Part shown: in pieces, positions 34,230 through 41,582 of the stretch
Layout of the letters: every line of letters begins with the position of its first letter
How positions within the stretch are numbered: position 1 is the stretch's first letter
From: Nitrospira sp.
GTDB taxonomy: Bacteria; Nitrospirota; Nitrospiria; Nitrospirales; Nitrospiraceae
Direction: 5' to 3'
DNA length: 42,344 bases
NCBI GenBank assembly: GCA_019636915.1
Contig: JAHBWQ010000012.1
Location: 1-42,344 of the forward strand
Program-made: the position numbers and the translations under genes
The notes under the pieces: generated by a model
The model's database searches: none
What the model was told of the DNA's origin: nothing
What the model saw: only the letters and a program-made list of their open reading frames with translations

Positions 34230-35341
34230 CGCGATCCCCTATCATGGAGCAATCGAGAAAGCTCTCGAATGAGTCGGTCATTGTCGTGAACGGTTCGCAC
34301 GGCCAGCCTGATGGATCGCGAATTCATCCCAGGTACGGACGAACAATCACGAATCAAGAAGCTTCTTGTTCGCAATTGTTTCGCCACGTCACGCGCATGC
34401 AGACCACGGGGTAACTCAACCAGGCAATAGTTCGCGTGGGAAGGGATCGTCGTACAGCCGGGTAGCGCCGCAAGCTTCGTCTGAAATCGCTCACGTTCCT
34501 GTGCCATGAACGTCAAGCTCTTTCGTGCATGGAGGTCGTCTTTCAGGGCCGCGACTGCCGCCACTTGGCCCATCACACTGACCGACCAAGGAGGTAATTG
34601 TCGCAGAAGTCGTTTAACCGTTGTCTGTGCCGAGACGGCATAGCCCACACGCAGTCCAGGCAACGCGTAGAACTTCGTCATACTGCGCAGGACCACGACC
34701 CGTGGCCACAACCTCGCTCGCCGTAAGATAGATCTATCAGAACAGTAATCCGCGAACGATTCATCAACGATCAGCCAAAGACCTCGCTTGTGAGCAGCCC
34801 TGGCCAATCGTATAAGATCTTCGACGGAACAGGCTTCCCCCGTCGGGCTATTCGGATTGCAGAGAACCACACCGTCAAAGGGTCGGCCTTCGTTTCGTCC
34901 CATCTCCATGACCCGACAAAGTCGATCAACCGGAACGGCATAGTGGTTGATTCGCTCTGCATAGAGTGCAGTGGTGCATCCTCCAGCCCGATCCATTGCT
35001 GCGGCATATTCAGAAAAGGTGGGTTGGACAATGAGTAAGCGTTGAATCCCCAACGCACGAGGCAATATATCAATTAACTCCGTGGAACCATTCCCAACGA
35101 TAATCTGGTCTGGATCTATCTGCCAGAATGTAGCCAGGGCTCGGCGCAGGTCCCAGCAATCGGGGTCCGGATAATGACCCAGGAGATGCTTAGACGAGGC
35201 GATGGCTCTCCACACATGAGGAGAAGGACCTAATGGGTTGATGCTCGCGCTGAAATCCACTATCTCGCCGAGATCACATCCCAACTCTCGCGCAGCGTCG
35301 TAAACATTCCCGCCATGTAGAGGCTTTGTCACAGGAGCCAT
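34226..35341 (-). CDS. cobD: Threonine-phosphate decarboxylase (CobD/CobC)
   Basis: A PLP enzyme of the aminotransferase fold I that makes (R)-1-amino-2-propanol phosphate, the linker joined to cobyric acid by CbiB. The 371-residue protein shows HGGNVYDAARELG at the N-terminus, IVGNGSTELIDILPRALG, the Asp in LIVDESFADY that contacts the pyridine nitrogen, the PLP-Lys in SMTKFYALPGLRVGYA and the carboxylate-binding Arg in SRSIRLAVR. The start overlaps the cbiB end by 13 bp. The threonine kinase PduX or equivalent is not in the window. Histidinol-phosphate aminotransferase is a relative but is excluded by the cobalamin context and N-terminus. Confidence 0.9.
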   Translation of the reverse strand: MAPVTKPLHGGNVYDAARELGCDLGEIVDFSASINPLGPSPHVWRAIASSKHLLGHYPDPDCWDLRRALATFWQIDPDQIIVGNGSTELIDILPRALGIQRLLIVQPTFSEYAAAMDRAGGCTTALYAERINHYAVPVDRLCRVMEMGRNEGRPFDGVVLCNPNSPTGEACSVEDLIRLARAAHKRGLWLIVDESFADYCSDRSILRRARLWPRVVVLRSMTKFYALPGLRVGYAVSAQTTVKRLLRQLPPWSVSVMGQVAAVAALKDDLHARKSLTFMAQERERFQTKLAALPGCTTIPSHANYCLVELPRGLHARDVAKQLRTRSFLIRDCSSVPGMNSRSIRLAVRTVHDNDRLIRELSRLLHDRGSR

Positions 35342-36285
35342 CTGATTCCCACTGCCAGGAAAACACCCAACGCACTGGCCATGGCCATCACCTTGGCCGC
35401 CGGCGCAATATCGTCAGGTCCGGCCTCTCGCCCCTCTTGGCCGAGGATTGGACGGTCGTGCGGAACACCGTCATACAAGTTGGTACCACCCAATCTCACG
35501 CCCAAAACCCCGGCCATGGCGGCCTCAGGTCTGCCGCTGTTGGGACTGGGATGTTTTCCCCCGTCCCGTCTGAACACGCGCCATCCTCGGCGGACCGAAC
35601 TCCATTGGCTGGTCATCAAACCGGCCCCAACAATCAGCAACATCGCTGTCAGACGAGCTGGAATCCAGTTGGCCGCATCATCAAGTCGAGCCGATGCCCA
35701 TCCAAAATCGATGTGTCGTTCGTCATGATGGCCGATCATAGAATCCAGCGTGTTGATCGCCTTATACGCCAACGCCAGGGGAGCACCACCGATCGCCAGA
35801 TAAAATAGTGGAGCGACCACACCGTCTGCCGTGCTTTCTGCGACTGTTTCCACAGTCGCACGAGCCACTTCTGATTCGGAGAGTCCATCTGTATCTCTTC
35901 CGACAATCATCGCGACCGCTCGGCGCGCAGCTGGGAGCTCTCCAGCCTGGAGTGAGGCATCCACTGCATGAACATGATCCCACAGATCCCGTGCGGCGAG
36001 CGTCGTCGAAGCCAATCCGATAGAGAGAGCCGTTCCTAACCATCCCGTAACCCCTTCTGCCTCTTCCAGGATGACCGATGTGATCAAGAACGTCGTCATC
36101 GGAAGTCCGGCCGCAAGACCGATCCCTGCAATACGAAGACTGACGGCATTCCGACAGATCCCTCGTATCCCATGATCAACCCAGGTGATGCATCGTCCCA
36201 TCACACGAACAGGATGCGGCAACCAATGGGGGTCGCCGACCAGCACGTCCACTGCAGACGCTACGAGGAGTTCGCCGCCGGTCAT
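35329..36285 (-). CDS. cbiB: Adenosylcobinamide-phosphate synthase CbiB
   Basis: An integral membrane enzyme that attaches aminopropanol (phosphate) to adenosylcobyric acid. It has 318 residues from the ATG at 36285, which overlaps the cobS stop (ATGA). The same frame is open for another 178 codons upstream, but these overlie cobS and make no sense. Family motifs: GDPHWLPHPVRVMGRCI, STADGVVAPLFYLAIGG, KAINTLDSMIGHHDERH and RPEAAMAGVLGVRLGGTN. About five membrane segments. It supplies cobinamide-phosphate to CobU/CobS and can also re-amidate cobyric acid released by CbiZ. Confidence 0.92.
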   Translation of the reverse strand: MTGGELLVASAVDVLVGDPHWLPHPVRVMGRCITWVDHGIRGICRNAVSLRIAGIGLAAGLPMTTFLITSVILEEAEGVTGWLGTALSIGLASTTLAARDLWDHVHAVDASLQAGELPAARRAVAMIVGRDTDGLSESEVARATVETVAESTADGVVAPLFYLAIGGAPLALAYKAINTLDSMIGHHDERHIDFGWASARLDDAANWIPARLTAMLLIVGAGLMTSQWSSVRRGWRVFRRDGGKHPSPNSGRPEAAMAGVLGVRLGGTNLYDGVPHDRPILGQEGREAGPDDIAPAAKVMAMASALGVFLAVGIRWLL

Positions 36286-37055
36286 GACAACCGGAGCAAG
36301 AGAGGAACGAACAGGAGGAACAGAATCTCGCTCACCTCGTTGGTGGCTCCAAGTGTATCGCCGGTGATCCCACCGAACCAACTGCGGCAGCCCCACCAAC
36401 CGATCAATAGAACGCACACCCCCGCCAACATAACGACACCTGCGTTGACTGCGCCAAACCCCACAGCCAACCCAATGGTCACGACAAGGGTCGAGAGGAC
36501 AACGTGCCGCCAGGACAGATGGGTGAGAAATGGTGCCGCTAAGCCTCCCTCCGCTCTGGCATAAGGAGACATCCATGCTGATGTCACCATGGCCCAACGA
36601 CCCACCGCCGGCATACAGCACAAGGCAGGGACTCGAATCTCCTGAGGAAGCGCCAACAAGCCTGCATACCGAAGCAGGATCGATAGAAAGAGCCCAGTGG
36701 CACCAAGCGCCCCGATGTGAGGATCGCGCATAATCGAGAGCCGCTCGGACGGTGTCCGGCCTCCAGCCAACCCATCGAGCATATCGGCCAACCCATCTTG
36801 ATGAAGCCCTCGGGTGCACAGGACCAAGAGAGCAATCAACAGCGCGCTCACGACAGTCCCCTCAAAGAGCACCCGCAAGGCTACGTCGGCGGCAACTAAG
36901 CCACCACCGATCAGCAAGCCGATCGCAGGGTACCAGACCATCGACGCAGCAAGCTCCGGCGCTGTCGGCTCATGATGCGCCCTGCTCAATGGAATCGTCG
37001 TCAGGAAATGCCAGGCAAAGAGAAATGGACGGGCGATGGCTTCCATAGACGTCAC
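36282..37055 (-). CDS. cobS: Cobalamin synthase CobS
   Basis: A membrane enzyme that joins adenosylcobinamide-GDP to alpha-ribazole (phosphate), the last assembly step. 257 residues from a GTG at 37055 overlapping the cobT stop (an ATG nine bases on is possible). Diagnostic sequence: RGLHQDGLADMLDGLAGG with the acidic metal site, RLSIMRDPHIGALGA and LPAVGRWAMV-type segment (CCMPAVGRWAMVTSAWMSPY). About six hydrophobic segments. Length is normal for the family. Confidence 0.93.
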   Translation of the reverse strand: MTSMEAIARPFLFAWHFLTTIPLSRAHHEPTAPELAASMVWYPAIGLLIGGGLVAADVALRVLFEGTVVSALLIALLVLCTRGLHQDGLADMLDGLAGGRTPSERLSIMRDPHIGALGATGLFLSILLRYAGLLALPQEIRVPALCCMPAVGRWAMVTSAWMSPYARAEGGLAAPFLTHLSWRHVVLSTLVVTIGLAVGFGAVNAGVVMLAGVCVLLIGWWGCRSWFGGITGDTLGATNEVSEILFLLFVPLLLRLS

Positions 37056-38104
37056 AACTTGTTTGCGACACCGGCTTCTTCGAACGTCGCCATCTCCGTA
37101 TAGACTTTGACCGCCGCACAGACGAGATCCATTCCTAAACAGGCTCCGGTCCCCTCGCCGAGTCGAAAATCGAGATCAAACAGCGGGGTCAATCGCAGGT
37201 GGTGCAGAATCGCGCGATGCCCCTTCTCAACCGACCGATGCGCGGCAATGAGATACTCGCGACACAGCGGCTGAAGTCCGACGGCAATCAACGCTGCGGC
37301 ACCGGCGATGAATCCATCCAGCACCACAGGCACACGGGAGGCCGCCGCACCGAGCATCAGCCCGACCAGCCCAGCGATTTCCAATCCTCCGATCTTTGCC
37401 AACACACCGATCGGATCGGACGGCTTCGGACGATGCAGATCGAGAGCCCGTTGAATCACACGTACCTTGTGCGCACGATCGGACTCCTGAATACCTGTCC
37501 CGTGTCCGGTAACCTCTTCCACGGGACGACCGGTCATCACCGCAGTAATAGCCGCGCTGGGAGTGGTATTCCCGATTCCCATCTCCCCCGTCCCGATCAG
37601 ACCGATGCCCTCCCGCACAGCCTCTGTCGCCAAGTCGATCCCGACCAGAACGGCTTGCTCCGCCTGTTCTCGCATCATCGCCGGCTCACGCATCACGTTA
37701 CCCGTCCCATTCATGATCTTTCGGTGAATCAACCCGGATACGGTCTTAAAGTCATAATCGACTCCGATATCGACCACACGGACAACCACGCCCGCATGCC
37801 GAGCGAGAACATTCACACCGGCTCCACCTCGAAGAAAGTTCAGCACCATCTGAGGGGTGACCTCGCGGGGATACGCACTCACCCCCTCCGCGGTGACACC
37901 ATGATCCGCAGCAAAGGTAAATACCATTCCCCGCGGAATACTGGGCTTCAACTCACCAGTCATGGTGACATAAGCTGTGGCCAACTCCTCGAGCTTGCCA
38001 AGACTACCGAGCGGCTTGGTCAGCCGACTCAAATGAGTCCGGGCCTTCGTTTGCAGAGCTGGGTCCAACGGCCGAATCTGATGACAGACATCCTGAATCG
38101 ACAT
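37052..38104 (-). CDS. cobT: Nicotinate-nucleotide:dimethylbenzimidazole phosphoribosyltransferase CobT
   Basis: CobT activates 5,6-dimethylbenzimidazole to alpha-ribazole 5'-phosphate using NaMN. About 350 residues; the ATG at 38104 is preferred, with AAAGGAG just before it. Key stretches: RLTKPLGSLGKLEELA, FAADHGVTAEGVSAYPREVT, TGEMGIGNTTPSAAITAV and the catalytic Glu in FRLGEGTGACLGM near the C-terminus. It lies 13 bp after the cobU stop and works with BluB, encoded earlier in the operon, which makes its substrate base. Confidence 0.95.
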   Translation of the reverse strand: MSIQDVCHQIRPLDPALQTKARTHLSRLTKPLGSLGKLEELATAYVTMTGELKPSIPRGMVFTFAADHGVTAEGVSAYPREVTPQMVLNFLRGGAGVNVLARHAGVVVRVVDIGVDYDFKTVSGLIHRKIMNGTGNVMREPAMMREQAEQAVLVGIDLATEAVREGIGLIGTGEMGIGNTTPSAAITAVMTGRPVEEVTGHGTGIQESDRAHKVRVIQRALDLHRPKPSDPIGVLAKIGGLEIAGLVGLMLGAAASRVPVVLDGFIAGAAALIAVGLQPLCREYLIAAHRSVEKGHRAILHHLRLTPLFDLDFRLGEGTGACLGMDLVCAAVKVYTEMATFEEAGVANKL

Positions 38105-38117
38105 CACGCTCCTTTCC

Positions 38118-38678
38118 TTACTTCAAGCGAAGCCGTAGTCCACTGACCGCCAGATAGGCTTCATCCGCTCCTGCAGCAAGGCATTGATTCACTCGTCCGG
38201 AAAGATCGCGGAAGGCTCGTCCTAATGGATCGGCTGGAACGAGACCAGATCCTAACTCATTACTGACGATGATCACTTTGGCGCCAGTGCATCGCATCGC
38301 GTCAAGAAGAGTGTCTACACGCGCAAGAATTACTGATTCCACGAGTCCAATCCCGACCAGATTACTCAACCAAAGTGTCGCACAATCGAACAGTATGATC
38401 CGGTACTCTGCCCCCTGTGTGGAAAACCAGGCCTCCACATCAAGAGGCTCTTCAATCGTCTGCCATTCGGCTGAACGGGTCGCCCGATGCCGTGCAATGC
38501 GTTCCGCCATTTCGTCATCAAGTCCCTGCCCTGTCGCCACAAAGGCACGTGGCTCCTGCGAGCCGGCTAACTGAAGCGCAATCTCGCTTTTCCCGGACGA
38601 GGCCCCACCCAACACGACAATAATACGGCCCTTGCGTCGTCCGGCAGACCGACGTTTACTTCGAGTTCTCGGCGACAT
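38118..38678 (-). CDS. cobU: Adenosylcobinamide kinase / adenosylcobinamide-phosphate guanylyltransferase CobU
   Basis: A bifunctional cytoplasmic enzyme that phosphorylates adenosylcobinamide and transfers GMP to it. About 186 residues from the ATG at 38678. Motifs: P-loop IVVLGGASSGKSEIALQLA, the region with the guanylylated His RIARHRATRSAEWQTIEEPL, and VIIVSNELGSGLVPADPLGR then RDLSGRVNQCLA. The start overlaps the end of the adenosyltransferase gene by 23 bp in another frame. A basic N-terminal extension (MSPRTRSKRRSAGRRKGR) of about 18 residues is longer than usual. Confidence 0.93.
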   Translation of the reverse strand: MSPRTRSKRRSAGRRKGRIIVVLGGASSGKSEIALQLAGSQEPRAFVATGQGLDDEMAERIARHRATRSAEWQTIEEPLDVEAWFSTQGAEYRIILFDCATLWLSNLVGIGLVESVILARVDTLLDAMRCTGAKVIIVSNELGSGLVPADPLGRAFRDLSGRVNQCLAAGADEAYLAVSGLRLRLK

Positions 38679-39252
38679 CCCGTTCCCACAAGAATTCCGG
38701 TTCGTCCTGTGTCTTGGCCACCCATCGAGCCAGGACGAATAAGGCATCACTCAGCCGATTGACGAACTGGATGACGGTCGGATCGACCGGTTCAATTTTT
38801 GAGAGCGCCACACACAAGCGCTCAGCTCGGCGACAAATTGTCCTGGCCTGGTGGAGAAAACCTGAAATTTTTCCTCCTCCGGGGAGGATGAACTCCTTCA
38901 GCGGTTCCAAAATCTCCTGGCATCGATCAATCATCCTTTCAAGCCGTGTGACATCGCTTGCCAGTACCTGCGGCATATTTTTGAAGGTCTGCCCTGGTGC
39001 CGTCGCCAGAATACTCCCGATATCAAAGAGCTTGTTCTGCACCCATCGAAGCTCATTTTCCAACTGGCCGTTCTGTTTGTTGCGCTCGACGGCTTCCTGA
39101 TTGAAGACTCGAACAATTCCGATGGAAGCATTCAATTCATCGACGGTACCGTACGCCTCGACTCGAAGGCTGTCCTTCCATACCTGTTCCCCGCCCGCGA
39201 GTCTTGTCTTTCCCGCGTCGCCCGTTCTTGTATAAACCTTGGTAATCCGCAT
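38656..39252 (-). CDS. ATP:cob(I)alamin adenosyltransferase, PduO type
   Basis: This enzyme transfers the adenosyl group of ATP to the reduced corrinoid to make the Co-C bond. 198 residues from the ATG at 39252, with AAGGAG about 10 nt upstream. The three PduO-type signatures are present: KVYTRTGDAGKTRLAGGEQ at the N-terminus, LPGGGKISGFLHQARTICRR in the middle and NRLSDALFVLARW near the end. The first 116 bp overlap the end of the bluB frame. Adenosylation is needed before CbiP/CbiB and CobU act on the corrinoid. Confidence 0.93.
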   Translation of the reverse strand: MRITKVYTRTGDAGKTRLAGGEQVWKDSLRVEAYGTVDELNASIGIVRVFNQEAVERNKQNGQLENELRWVQNKLFDIGSILATAPGQTFKNMPQVLASDVTRLERMIDRCQEILEPLKEFILPGGGKISGFLHQARTICRRAERLCVALSKIEPVDPTVIQFVNRLSDALFVLARWVAKTQDEPEFLWERDVAENSK

Positions 39253-39937
39253 TTCCGTATCTCTCCTTGTCCGAACTTTGATTCCCCCATGCGTCATAGT
39301 GGATGAGCTGATCCACGGGAATCCGGTTCCGCCATCCGGCGGTTTCCAGGTCTGGTGCTGGTTCGAACTTCGACACGTACCCCAGGCACAGATAAGCCAA
39401 AACGGTCAACGATTTCGGTACGCCGATCACCCGCTTTAGCGCCTCATGATCGAGAATACTGACCCAACCCACTCCGATCCCTTCAGCTCTGGCGGCCAAC
39501 CAGAGATTTTGAATCGCACAACAGGTACTGTATAAGTCCGTGGCACGCACCGTGGAACGCCCAAGCACGTTCCGACCCCCACGCCTCCGACTGCACGTCA
39601 CACACAGGTTGATGGGTGCCTCCTCGATCCCCTCAAGTTTTAGACGCCGATAGAGATCGCCCTTCGCACCGGTATAACGGCGCGCGGCTTCAGTATTGGC
39701 TTCCACGAACAACCTCTTGACCACGCGTTTCGTCGCGGACTTGCGGATTACCACAAAATCCCACGGCTGCATAAAGCCGACTGACCCGGCATGATGGGCC
39801 GCCGTCAACAGCCGCCTCATCACCGCCTCAGGAATTGGTCGCGGAAGAAAGTTTCGCCGCACATCTCGACGTTCAAAGATCGCCCGATAGACCGCCTGCC
39901 GTTCTGGCTCAGAAAATCGTCCCTGTGGTCGGCTCAT
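39137..39937 (-). CDS. bluB: 5,6-dimethylbenzimidazole synthase BluB, with an unusual C-terminal extension
   Basis: BluB cannibalises reduced FMN with oxygen to form DMB, the lower ligand of cobalamin. Residues about 1-225 match the nitroreductase-fold family: RRDVRRNFLPRPIPEAVMRR, HHAGSVGFMQPWDFVVIR, AEGIGVGWVSILD and GWRNRIPVDQLIHYDAWG. Typical BluB proteins end within a few residues of that last motif (about 220-230 aa). Here the frame runs on to 266 residues, and its last ~38 codons are an out-of-frame reading of the adenosyltransferase gene, rich in Arg and Gly. This suggests loss of the original stop. BluB needs oxygen, so aerobic or microaerobic life is implied. Confidence 0.9.
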   Translation of the reverse strand: MSRPQGRFSEPERQAVYRAIFERRDVRRNFLPRPIPEAVMRRLLTAAHHAGSVGFMQPWDFVVIRKSATKRVVKRLFVEANTEAARRYTGAKGDLYRRLKLEGIEEAPINLCVTCSRRRGGRNVLGRSTVRATDLYSTCCAIQNLWLAARAEGIGVGWVSILDHEALKRVIGVPKSLTVLAYLCLGYVSKFEPAPDLETAGWRNRIPVDQLIHYDAWGNQSSDKERYGNADYQGLYKNGRRGKDKTRGRGTGMEGQPSSRGVRYRR

Positions 39938-39961
39938 TCCAATCTCGATTCAGCCTATCCG

Positions 39962-40165
39962 TCAAAAAATTGATGACGATTGCGGTCCTAACTCACCGGC
40001 GGCAACTTTTCCCAGACAGATCCGACAGAGACAGTCCTCATACCGTGCAGCAATCCAGTCCATCTGGTGCTCTGTGATCCCCAATGTGCCACACCAGCAT
40101 TGGTACCCGCCACACCGGAACGGCTGTCCGCAGTGTTCACAGACCTTTTCAACAGGACCTTTCAT
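39962..40165 (-). CDS. Cysteine-rich CWC-type small protein
   Basis: 67 residues with eight cysteines at positions 9, 12, 18, 23, 25, 45, 47 and 50 (CEHCGQPFRCGGYQCWCG and CLCRICL). This is the pattern of the Cys_rich_CWC family, whose function is unknown to me; two zinc or other metal sites are likely. It sits between cbiA (37 bp) and bluB (24 bp) on the same strand, so it is co-transcribed with the cobalamin genes. A role in metal supply or sensing is possible but unproven; it may be a passenger. Confidence 0.75.
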   Translation of the reverse strand: MKGPVEKVCEHCGQPFRCGGYQCWCGTLGITEHQMDWIAARYEDCLCRICLGKVAAGELGPQSSSIF

Positions 40166-40202
40166 TGCCCGTCCTCAATCAATCCGCACATGATCCCGAA
40201 GC

Positions 40203-41576
40203 CTACGTGGTGCTGCAACCTGCTGAATCGACCAGTGCTTTTGCACACGATGGTTGGCTGGCAAAATGCAAGTGTGTGTAAAGCCCCAGCGTCTTGTTTG
40301 CAACCATTCCATCGGCCCCCTTCGACGCGCCCTGTGCATCGGTCGACGTACATACATAAGTCAGCGGGCCTTTCGGTAAAATCGTCGAGTAGTGGAACTC
40401 ATGCCCCCGTGCAGTGAGCCCAGCCGGCCCGATGACGCAGGACTGGGCCACCTCAATCGAGCGATACCCCAACGTCATCCCCGTACGCTGCATGGTTGCT
40501 TCGGCCGGGAATAGGCCCACCATCTCATGCAAGCGGCCGTCAAAATCTCTCATGCCTTGTGTGAGGTACATCATGCCGCCGCATTCCGCATAAATCGTTC
40601 CGCCTTGTTCCCCGAATCGTTTGATCGCCGATTTCATGGGCCTGTTGGAAGCTAAGGCTAAACCATGCAATTCTGGATACCCGCCACCAAGATAGAGCAT
40701 GCCAAGATCATCGGGGAGCTTAGCATCATGGAGTGGAGAGAATGCAACTAGTTCGCCTCCGGCTGCTTCGAGTAGTTCCAGATTGTCCGCATAATAAAAG
40801 CAAAAGGCCTGGTCCTGCGCCACCCCAATACGAACGGGGTTTGGCCGACAAGACATGATGCGCGCTGAAGCCGGAGGTAACCGCGCGCATGAATTAGCAA
40901 GTGATTCAAGGCGATCCAAATCCACTGTGTTCAAGGCAGCCTTGGCCAACCGATGATAGAGACTCCGATTCCGTTGCTCGTGAGCCATTGTAAGACCAAG
41001 GTGTCGATCCGTGATGGTCACCTCTGCATCAGGACAGAGATACCCAACCGCCACGACATCCGTCTCCTGCTCAACCGCGGCCTTCAACAATTTGTAATGG
41101 CCTTCGCTGCTGACTCTATTGAACAACACGCCGGCCACGCATACCGCAGGATCGAAGCACGCATAGCCTGCCACCATCGCGGCGGCGGAACGAGCCATGG
41201 CGCTGCCGTCGATGACCAGAATAACCGGTGCGTCCAATTGTTTGGCTAACTCTGCCGTACTACCAATATCAGTCAGCGGCGAGCTACTATCAAACAGGCC
41301 CATCATCCCTTCGATCACGGAGAGATCCGCATCTGCTGCAGCACGCGTAAAGGTCTCTCGATTGAGACGCTCTCCTAATATCCAGCCGTCGAGATTCCTC
41401 GACGGCCTTCCTGTCGCCGCCTGATGATGGCTGGGATCAATGAAATCAGGGCCGGCTTTAAACGGCTGTACGAGGCGGCCCCGCTCGCGCAGGGCCGCCA
41501 GAATCGCCACTGTCGCCGTTGTTTTCCCGACACCGCTTGCCGTTCCCGCAATCACCAGTCGTGGAAACGCGTTCAT
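40203..41576 (-). CDS. cbiA: Cobyrinate a,c-diamide synthase
   Basis: CbiA/CobB amidates the a and c carboxylates of cobyrinate (or hydrogenobyrinate) with glutamine and ATP. 457 residues. The N-terminal ATP-binding domain shows VIAGTASGVGKTTATVAILA and KAGPDFIDPSHH; the C-terminal amidotransferase domain has nucleophile Cys in IYAECGGMMYLTQGM and the conserved His in GLYTHLHFAS. The oxygen status of the pathway (early cobalt insertion by CbiA or late by CobB) cannot be read from the sequence by eye. It starts 6 bp after the receptor stop. Confidence 0.93.
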   Translation of the reverse strand: MNAFPRLVIAGTASGVGKTTATVAILAALRERGRLVQPFKAGPDFIDPSHHQAATGRPSRNLDGWILGERLNRETFTRAAADADLSVIEGMMGLFDSSSPLTDIGSTAELAKQLDAPVILVIDGSAMARSAAAMVAGYACFDPAVCVAGVLFNRVSSEGHYKLLKAAVEQETDVVAVGYLCPDAEVTITDRHLGLTMAHEQRNRSLYHRLAKAALNTVDLDRLESLANSCARLPPASARIMSCRPNPVRIGVAQDQAFCFYYADNLELLEAAGGELVAFSPLHDAKLPDDLGMLYLGGGYPELHGLALASNRPMKSAIKRFGEQGGTIYAECGGMMYLTQGMRDFDGRLHEMVGLFPAEATMQRTGMTLGYRSIEVAQSCVIGPAGLTARGHEFHYSTILPKGPLTYVCTSTDAQGASKGADGMVANKTLGLYTHLHFASQPSCAKALVDSAGCSTT

Positions 41577-41582
41577 GCGGCC

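Noticed and set aside
36286..36819. Upstream extension of the cbiB frame by 178 codons
   Set aside because: It overlies cobS out of frame; the family N-terminus begins at the ATG at 36285, which forms the ATGA overlap.
37199..38146. 315-codon plus-strand frame opposite cobT
   Set aside because: It is an antisense shadow of a clearly conserved gene; composition is His/Arg/Ser-rich with no domain and no ribosome-binding site.
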